Positions 17,326-26,086 of a DNA stretch of 64,000 nt are shown in pieces. The notes beneath the pieces were generated by a model. That model worked only from the letters and a program-made list of their open reading frames with translations. It was not told the origin of the DNA and did not search any database. Position 1 is the first letter of the stretch. Each line of letters begins with the position of its first letter. Origin of the DNA: Algoriphagus ratkowskyi (GTDB taxonomy: Bacteria; Bacteroidota; Bacteroidia; Cytophagales; Cyclobacteriaceae); contig NZ_MSSV01000002.1 of NCBI RefSeq assembly GCF_002150505.1, forward strand, positions 351,217-415,216, in the 5' to 3' direction. The translations under genes and the position numbers were made by a program.

Positions 17326-17690
17326 ATTTTTTTATCTTTGCTTGTTTGTAGAAACTCATAAATGGTCTCCATCTCTTTCATTTTGTCAGTAAGCTCGTAA
17401 AGATTTAAATTAGGGAACTGATTTCTAATGGTAGCAATTTTCTCCTCTTGGCCGCAATTGCCAGGACAAGCTTCTAATGCCTCTGCAATTTTAATAGCCA
17501 ATGTTTTTCTGTACACTTCGTCTAAAAGAAGATGCTGAGCTTTTTCAAATCCATTGTTAACTGCTTTAAACAGATTGAGAATTTGAGCTGGATTATCACT
17601 TTTATCAAGCATCCTTATAATTCCTTCAACTTGTCCATTGATGCTTTTTAGACGGGTTTTTAGGTCTTTTGTTAAATCTTTTGGTAACAT
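17322..17690 (-). CDS. CsoR/RcnR/FrmR-family metal-sensing repressor
   Basis: 122 aa from ATG 17690 (MLPKDLTKDLKTRLKSINGQVEGI). The RLKSINGQVEGIIRML motif is the family signature of all-helical CsoR-type repressors. Length exceeds a minimal CsoR (~90 aa) because of a C-terminal extension (about 90-122). The usual C-H-C copper ligands are not obvious; Cys residues lie in EACPGNC. It starts a four-gene run coupled by ATGA overlaps. Likely target: the promoter at 18080-18113. Confidence 0.8.
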   Translation of the reverse strand: MLPKDLTKDLKTRLKSINGQVEGIIRMLDKSDNPAQILNLFKAVNNGFEKAQHLLLDEVYRKTLAIKIAEALEACPGNCGQEEKIATIRNQFPNLNLYELTDKMKEMETIYEFLQTSKDKKI

Positions 17691-17706
17691 AATAATTGCA
17701 ATTAAA

Positions 17707-17743
17707 TACATTCCAAACACTGAAAATCAGTATTTGGAATGTA
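17707..17743 (-). terminator. Long inverted repeat before the CsoR-type gene (terminator or operator)
   Basis: Two 17-nt arms (TACATTCCAAACACTGA and its near-perfect complement, one mismatch) around a 3-nt loop. Read on the minus strand the hairpin follows the thioredoxin-like gene by 27 nt and is followed by TTTAATTG, as an intrinsic terminator or attenuator would be. It also ends 16 nt upstream of the regulator's ATG, so an operator role is equally possible. Confidence 0.55.
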
Positions 17744-17769
17744 TGGACACCTAATTTATCAACTTCCTT

Positions 17770-18042
17770 TTAAATCGCTTTTCCTACTCCGGCAGCGACT
17801 AACTCATCTTTACTTACTCCTCTGTCTTTGCAGCAGTCAAGCAATTTTCCATTTACGACTACGGCAGGCAAAGAAGTGATGTTATATTCCTTCATTTTGT
17901 CAACACATACTTTAGAGTCACATTGCTCAATGGTATTATAAACTGTTACTTCGCAGGAGTCACAAGCCATTTCATTTACCATTTTTACCACTGGTTCACA
18001 CACTGGGCATCCAGCTGTAAATACTTCAATTTGTCGTTTCAT
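17770..18042 (-). CDS. Thioredoxin-like small Cys-rich protein
   Basis: 90 aa thioredoxin fold with the redox motif AGCPVCEP at 10-17 and cis-Pro loop TSLPAVVVNGK. Extra Cys (ACDSC, CDSKVC, CCKD) give nine in total, unusual for a thioredoxin and suggestive of soft-metal binding. Proteins of this type accompany mer and ars genes in Bacteroidota. It is the first gene after the candidate metal-controlled promoter at 18080-18113. Confidence 0.75.
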   Translation of the reverse strand: MKRQIEVFTAGCPVCEPVVKMVNEMACDSCEVTVYNTIEQCDSKVCVDKMKEYNITSLPAVVVNGKLLDCCKDRGVSKDELVAAGVGKAI

Positions 18043-18079
18043 CTTTTTAAGATTTTAATGATTAAAATTAATTACACTC

Positions 18080-18113
18080 CAAAGATGGGGGCGGTATAGG
18101 GGTGGTCTCCAAA
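18080..18113 (-). promoter_or_regulatory. Candidate metal-responsive promoter with GC-tract operator
   Basis: On the minus strand a TTTG (18113-18110) and a CATCTTTG (18087-18080, one mismatch to TAnnTTTG) are separated by 22 nt, fitting the Bacteroidota sigma-factor promoter pattern. The spacer is an isolated C-rich tract (CCACCCCTATACCGCCCC) in otherwise AT-rich DNA. CsoR/RcnR-family repressors recognise such G/C tracts flanking A/T. It sits 38 nt upstream of the thioredoxin-like gene and upstream of the CsoR-type gene itself. Confidence 0.5.
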
Positions 18114-18129
18114 TTTTTTTCAATTTAGC

Positions 18130-19782
18130 CTAACTCGCACAACAGCTTAATTCCGACACGTCTTTTCCAAAAGTTATCGCTGCTAATTTTATCCCTTCTC
18201 CCAAGGTCAAATAGGGATAAAAACTCTCCGCCAATTCTTTTACTGTTATTCCGTATTTGATTGCCATACTTAATTGTTGAATAAGTTCTCCACCTTCGGG
18301 TGCAACTACTCTAGCACCTACCAATTTGTCGGTTTCAGTGTTGCGAATAAGTTTGATGAATCCTCTGGTATCATTTGCTGCTATGGCTCTTGGTACATCT
18401 TTGAGTTCCAATTTGGAAACTTCAAATGGAATTCCTTCAGCTTCTGCCTGCGCTTCGTCCAAACCTGCTCCTGCTATTTGTGGATCAGTAAAGACCACCC
18501 ATGGCAGCGAGGAATAATCAGCTTTATTATCTGCTCCCGCAAAGGCATTTTCTACTGCAATTTTCCCTTCAAATGCCGCTGTATAAACGTATGCCGGGGT
18601 ATTGGCTACATCACCAACAGCATAGATGTTCACTAAATTGGTTTCCATCTTTTCGTTTACCAAAATGTGCCCCGTTTCGGTTAGTTCTAAACCTACATTT
18701 TGCAACCCCAATGTATGGGTATTAGGTGTTGTGCCTGTGGCAATCACTACTTTTCCATTTTCTCCAATCTCCGTAAATGAACCATCAGGGCGTTTACAAT
18801 AAATAATTATTTCACTTTCTTTTTGCTCAAATTTCACGGCTCTAAAATTGGGAAGCATTTCAATTCCCTCCTTTCGCATTTGAGTTTCCAATGCTTCGCT
18901 AATGTCAGGCATTTGTGTCCGCAAAACCCGATCGGTAAATTCTATGATCCGAACTTTTACCCCTAAGCGATTGTAAGCCATAGCTATTTCCAATCCTATA
19001 TAACCTGCTCCCATAATGGTGATACTTTCAGGCTTTTCTTCCAGGTCGAAAAGGGAAACATTGGTCAAATAATCGATTTTGTCCAACCCTTCTATATTCG
19101 GAATGTTGGTAGTAGCTCCTGTAGCAATTAAAAATTTAAGGGCATTATATTCTTTCCCATCTACTTCAATTGTTTTGCTGTCTTTGAACTTTGCCCAACC
19201 TTTAAGCATAGTCAAGTTTTCAAAATCGCTTACTACATTCATGTACTTTTTGTCCTGAAGAGTGGCCACCAGCTTTTTTTTGTCTTTTATTATTTGGGCA
19301 AAATCAATGTCAACTCCTTTAGGTTTGATGCCTGCAAAGTTGGAATGGGTAGCATGATAAGCCGTTTCGCCTGCACGGATTAAGTTTTTGGAAGGCACAC
19401 ATCCTACATTCACACAGGTCCCGCCCAAGTCTAATCCACCGTTGATCATTAATGTCGTCAAACCTAAACTTTCAGCTTTGATAGCTGCCGAAAATGCAGC
19501 CGAACCACCACCGATTATTATCAGGTCAAACTGTTTGCTGTCACCACTACCATTTTCTGGGATTTCACCTTTTACACGATAGTTTTTCGTGCCATTAATG
19601 GTGTTGATTATTTCTTCTTTGCTGGTTTTCGAAGGGTCATAAGCACACTCGCAAGTAGCATTTGTATAACTCACATTGGTTTCTTTTATGCCTTCGTTTT
19701 TGGAAAGTAGTTTTTCAATACCTGTGGCACATTGGTCGCAGGTCATGCCAGTGATATCTAGATTTATGATTTCTTTATACAT
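18130..19782 (-). CDS. merA: Mercuric reductase
   Basis: FAD/NADPH enzyme reducing Hg(II) to volatile Hg(0) in the cytosol. 550 aa: N-terminal HMA domain (GMTCDQC, Cys15/Cys18), FAD fold IIGGGSAAF, redox-active pair Cys123/Cys128 in GTCVNVGC, NAD motif MGAGYIGLEIA, and the C-terminal vicinal Cys pair (LSCCAS) diagnostic for MerA over other flavin disulfide reductases. It follows the frameshifted flavoprotein on the same strand (32 nt) and is probably in the ArsR-MerTP operon. Confidence 0.96.
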   Translation of the reverse strand: MYKEIINLDITGMTCDQCATGIEKLLSKNEGIKETNVSYTNATCECAYDPSKTSKEEIINTINGTKNYRVKGEIPENGSGDSKQFDLIIIGGGSAAFSAAIKAESLGLTTLMINGGLDLGGTCVNVGCVPSKNLIRAGETAYHATHSNFAGIKPKGVDIDFAQIIKDKKKLVATLQDKKYMNVVSDFENLTMLKGWAKFKDSKTIEVDGKEYNALKFLIATGATTNIPNIEGLDKIDYLTNVSLFDLEEKPESITIMGAGYIGLEIAMAYNRLGVKVRIIEFTDRVLRTQMPDISEALETQMRKEGIEMLPNFRAVKFEQKESEIIIYCKRPDGSFTEIGENGKVVIATGTTPNTHTLGLQNVGLELTETGHILVNEKMETNLVNIYAVGDVANTPAYVYTAAFEGKIAVENAFAGADNKADYSSLPWVVFTDPQIAGAGLDEAQAEAEGIPFEVSKLELKDVPRAIAANDTRGFIKLIRNTETDKLVGARVVAPEGGELIQQLSMAIKYGITVKELAESFYPYLTLGEGIKLAAITFGKDVSELSCCAS

Positions 19783-19814
19783 ATTTTTTTCTAAATGTTT
19801 AAAATTTCAATTGT

Positions 19815-21159
19815 TTAAACCATGTAAACAATATCAGAAGTAGCTGATGGATAAGTAAATACCATCTTTTTAATATCCGTAGAAGTCCAACCAGCCTTTA
19901 TAGCCATGGCAAATAGATTGATCACTTCTTCAGCGTGTGGGCCAATGATATGTGCCCCTAAAATTTTTCCAGTTTCCTTTTCGATCAGGGTTTTATAGGC
20001 GTAGGTCTTCTCATTTATCCTTTTGGCCGTAAACCAGTCTGGAACAGTTTTATTATTCACAATAAATTCAATTCCTTTTTCAGTCGCTTTTTCTTCCGAA
20101 AGGCCTACCGATGCCATGGTGGGTAAGGTAAATACTACGGTAGGAATAGCCGTATAATCGGGTTTTTTAATGTTACCATTTATAATATTGGAAGCTACGA
20201 TACGCCCTTCCATGACTGCTACAGGTGTTAGTGGTATTCCATCCGTATCAGCAGCGTCTCCTGCAGCATATATGTTAGAATTGGTGGTGCTTTGTAAATA
20301 TTCATTTACCTCGACCCCTCTTTTACTGAATGCGATAGTTGTTTTTTCTAGATCTAGGTCAAAAATTGCAGGTGGTCTTCCTGCAGAATTTATCACAGCT
20401 TCCGCTTCCCATTTTTGTTCTCCGTTTTCACTCATGCCTGTCACTCTAAAAGAATTTCCCAATTTTTCAACGGCTGTAACATTGGTGTTCAACACCACCT
20501 TAATATTTAATTTCTGGGTGGCTCCAGTCAACTGCTCCACGATAAACGGATCGAAACTTTCTAAAGGCTGTTTGCCTCGATGCAGGATGGTGACTTCGCT
20601 GCCAAATCGGGCCGCCATATGCGCAAATCCAAAGGTATAACCACCCCCTATGAAAACAAGCGATTTTGGAAGTGTATCGAAATTCAGGAAGTCGGTACTG
20701 GTCAGCGTGTGCTCCTCTCCCGAGATTCCTAATACCCTAGGCCTTGCACCCGTAGCTATCACAATTTTTTTTGCCTCTATCGTCTCATCGCCTACCTGAA
20801 GTTGATTTTCTGAAATAAATTTAGCCGATTGGTGGAAGGTCTCAATTCCATTGTGTTTATAGCCTTTTTCAATTTTAGGGGGCATTGCATCTACAAACTC
20901 TTGCTTAAATTTCATCGCAGCTTTCCAATGTATTAAAGGCACTTCAGCAATTTGTTTTTCATGTAGGCGTTGTGCAAAATCCTTTGCTTCTGTAGCTGCA
21001 AGCATTATTTTTTTGGGATCGCAACCTCGTAGTGCACAGGTCCCCCCCATAGGGCAGCTCGTCGGTAATCCCTACTTTAAGTCCTTTACTGGCACATATG
21101 TTGGCAATATTCATTCCTGCCATTCCGGAGCCCAAGACGAAAACATCATATTTATACAT
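19815..21159 (-). pseudogene. Glutathione-reductase-like flavoprotein, frameshifted in a G7 tract
   Basis: Two frames together make one pyridine-nucleotide-disulfide oxidoreductase of about 450 aa. The N-terminus MYKYDVFVLGSGMAGMNIA (from ATG 21159) reads to DELPYGG and then goes out of frame. The rest, with GGTCALRGCDPKK (redox Cys pair), IGGGYTFGFAHMA and AAGDAADTDG, continues in another frame down to 19815. The switch is at a run of seven G on the minus strand (about 21042-21048); six G would restore one frame. It lacks the HMA domain and C-terminal Cys pair of MerA. True mutation, phase variation or base-call error cannot be separated here. Confidence 0.85.
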
Positions 21160-21205
21160 AATCAATTATTTAATTAAATTCTTAAATACAAAGCACAAAA
21201 AAATA

Positions 21206-21811
21206 CTATTTCCTACCCACCACTTTATAACCTGTACCATTGATGGCTTCTTCAATTTGGACCAAGCTTATTTTTGATTGATCAAATTCTATTTTGGCTG
21301 TGGCCTCTTCATAAATTGCCACTACCTTAACAATCCCAGGCAGCTTATTCACATCATTTTCTACATGTGAAGCACAGCCAGCGCAAGTCATTCCTTTTAT
21401 ATCAAAGGTTACCGATTGAATGTCTGATGCATTGACAATAATAATTTCTTTGTGATCATTTGAAGGGTAGAAAATGTGTGCGTAGTTTGGAAAAGCAAGC
21501 ATTAAAGCTGAAAACACGGTTACAATGCCTAAAAATGTTTTGGTCTGCATAAAAGGCTTTTTCTCATCTTCATCGCAATCGCATTGAATTTCTTCTGCTG
21601 TCCTAGGCTTGATTTTTTGATACCACGCAAAACCCAATACTAAAACAGTGATTCCAATAAGATATGGTCTTGCGGGTTCCATCCACGAAAAGCTTGCTGC
21701 TACACCTGACGCTCCTGAAATGAGTGCCAATACAGGGGTAATGCAGCAAAGTGAAGCTGCAACTGCCGATAGCACACCCGCTCCGACTAGTTTGCTGTTT
21801 TTCTCGCTCAT
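21206..21811 (-). CDS. merTP: Mercuric ion transport fusion protein MerTP
   Basis: 201 aa. The N-terminal half is MerT-like: three membrane helices with a vicinal Cys pair in AASLCCITPVLAL and a CDCDEDE loop. The C-terminal third is an HMA domain with KGMTCAGCASHV, as in MerP. It carries Hg(II) into the cell for MerA. It overlaps the ArsR-type regulator by ATGA and is followed by the flavoprotein and merA, all on the minus strand. Confidence 0.92.
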   Translation of the reverse strand: MSEKNSKLVGAGVLSAVAASLCCITPVLALISGASGVAASFSWMEPARPYLIGITVLVLGFAWYQKIKPRTAEEIQCDCDEDEKKPFMQTKTFLGIVTVFSALMLAFPNYAHIFYPSNDHKEIIIVNASDIQSVTFDIKGMTCAGCASHVENDVNKLPGIVKVVAIYEEATAKIEFDQSKISLVQIEEAINGTGYKVVGRK

Positions 21812-22185
21812 ACTGTAACTATGTTTGAATTGTTAATGATGTGTTTAAAAAAGGGTTGAAATAAGGTTAGTTGTTCTTGTTTTAATGAGTAGAAAATAGT
21901 CTGACCGTCTCTACGCCCTTCAATGACATTTTTGTCTTTGAGTTTTCTGAGATGTTGAGAAACTGCAGGGATGCTCATTCCTAAAATGTCTGATAAGTCG
22001 CAAGGGCAGAGTTCTTTTTCTTCCTCTAAAAGAAACAAAATCTTGAGCCTCACTTCATTTCCTGCGAGCGCCAGTAAACCGCTCAATTGACCAAATGCTG
22101 AGCCATTGGCTTGTAGTAGTTCTCGGCAATGGTTTATTTGATCTTTATCGGCAAATACTCTGATACAGGATTGATTGTTTTCCAT
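21808..22185 (-). CDS. ArsR-family transcriptional regulator (mer operon regulator)
   Basis: 125 aa from ATG 22185 (MENNQSCIRV), which has an AGAGGA-like ribosome site 4-9 nt upstream, rare here. Winged helix with LALAGNEVRLKILFLLEE, Cys pair ELCPCDLSD in the helix that often holds the metal site, and recognition helix SIPAVSQHLRKLK. It is an ArsR-type sensor in place of classical MerR, as usual for Bacteroidota mer operons, and presumably represses itself, merTP and merA. Confidence 0.88.
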   Translation of the reverse strand: MENNQSCIRVFADKDQINHCRELLQANGSAFGQLSGLLALAGNEVRLKILFLLEEEKELCPCDLSDILGMSIPAVSQHLRKLKDKNVIEGRRDGQTIFYSLKQEQLTLFQPFFKHIINNSNIVTV

Positions 22186-22214
22186 GATTTCCTCTTTAGA
22201 ATTTAATAACGTCA

Positions 22215-22246
22215 TAAATATAACATATTATTGCTTATTTAAGAAA
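22215..22246 (-). promoter_or_regulatory. Candidate promoter of the arsR-merTP-merA operon
   Basis: On the minus strand TTTC (22246-22243) and TATATTTA (22222-22215) are 20 nt apart, a near match to the Bacteroidota -33 TTTG / -7 TAnnTTTG pair. The spacer and -7 region contain an AT-rich imperfect palindrome (AATAATATGTTATATT), the kind of site ArsR/SmtB repressors use. The regulator's ATG is 29 nt downstream. Confidence 0.4.
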
Positions 22247-22295
22247 GTTATTAAATATAAAACAGCAATTCTACTTTTTAATGGTGACAGAAGAC

Positions 22296-22535
22296 TTACT
22301 TTTTTTCGTAGCCAAGCAATATTAAAGCATTGACCACTACAACTATGGTAGAGCCTTCATGAATCAGCACAGCAACTCCTATGGAAGCGAAACCAAGTGT
22401 GGTAGGCGTAATCAATAAACCAACTACCCCTAAACTGATCCATAAATTTTGCTTAATGATTCCTTTGGCTTTTCTGCTAACACCAATTGCAAAAGGCAAG
22501 ACCTCCAGCTTATCTGCCATCAGTACAATATCTAC
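22296..22535 (-). pseudogene. C-terminal remnant of a heavy-metal P-type ATPase (ZntA/CadA type)
   Basis: The last ~80 residues of a P1B-ATPase: VDIVLMADKLEVLPFAIGVSRKAKGIIKQN then two membrane helices ending HEGSTIVVVVNALILLGYEKK. An in-frame stop lies directly before VDIVL, and no catalytic domain precedes it. The remaining 220 nt upstream hold no recognisable ATPase. It is a relic of a zinc/cadmium/lead exporter, evidence of past rearrangement between the mer operon and the copper genes. Confidence 0.8.
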
Positions 22536-22754
22536 TCAGCAAGCAATACCGTGATCGAATAGTAAGTAGTTTATTCCGACAAGAGTACCTGCGGGCTTCT
22601 GTTGGTATTGAGAAAACCTGATCCAGGTAATTAGGCATGGGGTATGGCAAGCCTTGTTTTATCAATGGAAGTACAAGTATGTAACAGCAGGTATTCCGCT
22701 TGGTCTCCTAAGCATTTAGCTATTATTTTCATATTGATTATGGATAATAGCAAG

Positions 22755-23984
22755 CTAAGATTTATTGAATTTTAGTCCAGGCATAGTAAGTAGAGTTACT
22801 AGCAGCAGGAATATCCCGATAAACAGAAATGGCAATGAACTACCAAAAGAATAAATCCACATACCTAACAATGGCCCCAATACCTGGCCGATGCTATTTG
22901 TAGAAGTTTGAGTGGACAAATAAGTCCCTGTATTATTTTCATCAATGAATGAGATCGAGGCAATCAGGTTTGGTGTCACCATCGCCCCGCCTGTGGCAAA
23001 AATTATGATCATCGTGAATACATAGAAGTCAGTTGTTATCAGTGTGAAAATACCCATTGATAAGGCAGCCAGTAAAAACCCTGTAATCAGCTGCAGCCTC
23101 ATGGGCAGGATATTTTCATCAAAACTGGCAAAGACGGGTTGTAAAACAGCCATGATTAAACCACATAGCATAAACCCAAGACCAACCTGTGCAGTGTCAA
23201 AGACAAGGATATCTTTGGCGTACACGGAAAAAACAGTTTCAAATAGGGTGACGGCCAACTGTATCACTAACGAAAGTAGTAAGAGCCTTAAAAAGACTGG
23301 ATTGGCCAGCATCGCCGTCATTTTGAGTTTACCTTGCGGGCTATTTGTGTACTGCTCCTTTGGTTTTTTGAGCCATAATACAACGACTACTAAAGCGACT
23401 ATTCCCAACAATGCAACTACAAGGAAAGGAACACTGAACTTATCCAATAACAAGTGTCCAAATCTGGTATTAAAATGCAGATTGGTTTGAGCCAGATAAC
23501 CACCAATCATAGGACCGGCAATGACACCTGCACTAACAGCCACACCTGACCAGGCCAGTATTTTTCTTCGTTGTTTAGTACTAGTAAGGTCACTCAGGTA
23601 AGCATTGCTCACAGGTATGACAGAAGAGGAAAATATCCCTCCTAAAATACGGGCTACATAAAGCATGGCTAAAGAAGTTGACAGGCCCGTTAAAACCTGC
23701 ATGATGACAAAGCCTGACAACCCCATAATGATCAGTACTTTGCGACCAAAACGGTCAGATAGCTTACCCCAAACAACCGCAAATAACAGTTGAAAAAACG
23801 GGTAGATACTGGTAAGGATGCCTATGTGATAGTTGATATCCTCATCAGCCACTACACCGGACTTTAGGGCAAGTCGTTCCGTATAGTAGGGTAAAACGGG
23901 TAGCAACACGCCATACCCACTCATTACTACAAAAATACTAAGCAAGATAATCGCTATCCTGCCAAGCATTTCCCGATTATCCAT
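22755..23984 (-). CDS. MFS transporter (DHA1-like)
   Basis: 409 aa with twelve predicted helices. The MFS loop 2-3 motif is GKLSDRFGRKVLIIMG and motif C is GVIAGPMIGGYL, pointing to a drug/H+ antiporter (TetA/Bcr-like). Its start overlaps the CopB stop as TAATG, so it is co-translated with a copper ATPase. The substrate is unknown; export of a metal chelate or drug is possible. Confidence 0.85.
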   Translation of the reverse strand: MDNREMLGRIAIILLSIFVVMSGYGVLLPVLPYYTERLALKSGVVADEDINYHIGILTSIYPFFQLLFAVVWGKLSDRFGRKVLIIMGLSGFVIMQVLTGLSTSLAMLYVARILGGIFSSSVIPVSNAYLSDLTSTKQRRKILAWSGVAVSAGVIAGPMIGGYLAQTNLHFNTRFGHLLLDKFSVPFLVVALLGIVALVVVVLWLKKPKEQYTNSPQGKLKMTAMLANPVFLRLLLLSLVIQLAVTLFETVFSVYAKDILVFDTAQVGLGFMLCGLIMAVLQPVFASFDENILPMRLQLITGFLLAALSMGIFTLITTDFYVFTMIIIFATGGAMVTPNLIASISFIDENNTGTYLSTQTSTNSIGQVLGPLLGMWIYSFGSSLPFLFIGIFLLLVTLLTMPGLKFNKS

Positions 23985-26086
23985 TACTTGTTACCTATCT
24001 TTTTCTTCAACAATTGAGCATTGATCGCAACAATGATGGTACTCAAACTCATAAATACAGCTCCCACTGCTGGCCCCAATACAAAGCCCGAAGAATAAAG
24101 CACCCCTGCCGCGAGAGGAATAGCAATGACATTGTACCCGGTAGCCCATATCAAGTTTTGGATCATTTTATTGTAAGTGGCTTTACCAAATAAAATAAGG
24201 TTGGCAATATCATGTGGATTGCTGTTGACCAGAATAATATCAGCCGTTTCTGCTGCCACATCAGTACCTGAACCAACCGCAATACCCACGTTAGCTTGCG
24301 CAAGTGCCGGTGCATCATTTACTCCGTCCCCTGTCATAGCGACAAACTCACCCTTGGCTTGTAACTCCTTCACAATCTCTACTTTCTGATGGGGTAGCAC
24401 TTCTGAATAGTACCCATCTAATCCCAGTTTATCACTTACAGCTTTGGCAGTCTTCTCATTATCCCCGGTCGCCATCAACACTTTTATGTTGTTCTTTTTA
24501 AATACTTTGATAGCTTCTGCTGACTCAGGTCTAATTTCATCCGCAAGGGCAATATACCCTGCCAATTTGCTCTCAACTAAAACAAATACTACTGTTTCAG
24601 CGGCATCGCTATAAGCATCTTCAGGTATAGCTATTTTTTCATCTCTTAAATACCCAGGACTTACTACCTTGACTTTTTTACCTTCTACATTTGCTTCAAC
24701 TCCTTTGCCCGTAATCGCATTGAAATTGTCAAGCTTAGGTATTGTCACATTATCTTCCTTTACCTTTTTAATAATCCCGACCGCAATGGGATGCTCGGAA
24801 CTTTGTTCTAGAGCGCTGGCCAGTCGTAACACTTCCTCTGAAGTGTACTGTTTATCAACTGATTCAATACGTGTTACTCCAAAATCCCCTTTGGTCAGTG
24901 TTCCTGTTTTATCAAAGAGTAAAACTGAGATCTTACGTGATTCTTCAAAAGCCGTTCGGTTTCGAATTAATAAACCGTTCTGCGCAGATACAGCAGTAGA
25001 TATAGCTACTACTAATGGAATAGCCAATCCTAATGCATGTGGACAGGCAATAACCATTACAGTTACCATTCTCTCCAAGGCATACACAAAAGGGAATCCT
25101 AAAAATAACCAGACGGCTAGTGTACCAAAGCCTATCGCCAATGCGATATAGGTAAGCCATTTAGCCGCACGGTCTGAGAGGTTCTGCATTTTGGACTTAG
25201 ACTTTTGGGCTTCCTGCACCAGAGTGATCACCTTATTGAGGTAGCTGTCTTTGCCTGTATGCTCCACCTTTACTTTGAGTGAGCCGTTCCCATTGAGTGA
25301 GCCGCCAATCACTTTATTTTCCAATCCTTTTTTTACAGGTTTTGATTCGCCCGTTAGCATGGATTCGTTCAGATAGCTTTCCCCTTCTACAATAATTCCA
25401 TCAGCGGGGACTTTTTCACCCGGTTTGATGAGGATAATATCATCTTTCTGTAAGTCTTCTAATTTCACATCTTCTACACTATCCCCTTTCACTCGATGTG
25501 CTTCTGAAGGCATCATACTTACCAAAAGTTGCAAGGCTTTTGAAGCGCCAAGCACGGACTTCATTTCTAACCAATGGCCTAATAACATAATAGCAATCAG
25601 GGTGGCAAGCTCCCAGAAGAAGTCCTGTCCAGCAAGTCCAAATACGGTTGCTGAACTGTAGAAATAGGCTACACTGATGGCCATTGAAATAAGGGTCATC
25701 ATTCCGGGAGCGCCTTGTTGCAGTTCTTCTTTCAACCCCTTTAAAAAAGGCCAGCCACCATAAAAATAAACTATGGTGGAAAGGCCGAAAAGGATGTAAG
25801 GATTGCCGGGTAATAACCATTCATAACCCAACAGACCTTGGATCATAGGAGAAAAAACCAAAATGGGGATGGTGAGGATAACCGTGATCCAAAAGCGTTT
25901 TTTAAAATCTTCAATCATCATTTTATGGTGATCGTGCCCCGCCATTCCCATAGACACATTACCATGGTCATGTTTCATTTTACTATGATCCATTTTTGAA
26001 TCACCATTTTGACCATTGCTCATTTTAGAATGACCCATCTTGGAGTGGTCCATTTCATTGTGCTTATCATGCTCATGATTTTCCAT
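23984..26086 (-). CDS. copB: Copper-translocating P-type ATPase, CopB type
   Basis: 700 aa. The N-terminal ~57 residues are a His/Met-rich metal-binding tail (HEHDKHNEMDHSKMGHSKM) in place of an HMA domain. The transport motif is CPHALG (348-350 CPH), diagnostic of the P1B-3 group, which exports Cu(II)/Cu(I)/Ag(I). Phosphorylation motif DKTGTLTKG (Asp392), TGES in the actuator domain, and GDGVNDAPAL in the hinge are intact. It is followed by the overlapping MFS gene. Confidence 0.93.
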   Translation of the reverse strand: MENHEHDKHNEMDHSKMGHSKMSNGQNGDSKMDHSKMKHDHGNVSMGMAGHDHHKMMIEDFKKRFWITVILTIPILVFSPMIQGLLGYEWLLPGNPYILFGLSTIVYFYGGWPFLKGLKEELQQGAPGMMTLISMAISVAYFYSSATVFGLAGQDFFWELATLIAIMLLGHWLEMKSVLGASKALQLLVSMMPSEAHRVKGDSVEDVKLEDLQKDDIILIKPGEKVPADGIIVEGESYLNESMLTGESKPVKKGLENKVIGGSLNGNGSLKVKVEHTGKDSYLNKVITLVQEAQKSKSKMQNLSDRAAKWLTYIALAIGFGTLAVWLFLGFPFVYALERMVTVMVIACPHALGLAIPLVVAISTAVSAQNGLLIRNRTAFEESRKISVLLFDKTGTLTKGDFGVTRIESVDKQYTSEEVLRLASALEQSSEHPIAVGIIKKVKEDNVTIPKLDNFNAITGKGVEANVEGKKVKVVSPGYLRDEKIAIPEDAYSDAAETVVFVLVESKLAGYIALADEIRPESAEAIKVFKKNNIKVLMATGDNEKTAKAVSDKLGLDGYYSEVLPHQKVEIVKELQAKGEFVAMTGDGVNDAPALAQANVGIAVGSGTDVAAETADIILVNSNPHDIANLILFGKATYNKMIQNLIWATGYNVIAIPLAAGVLYSSGFVLGPAVGAVFMSLSTIIVAINAQLLKKKIGNK

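Noticed and set aside
20170..20640. 156-codon plus-strand frame inside the frameshifted flavoprotein
   Set aside because: Antisense shadow of a flavin reductase whose motifs are clear on the other strand.
24669..25151. 160-codon plus-strand frame within copB
   Set aside because: Antisense to the ATPase catalytic domain; no support beyond length.
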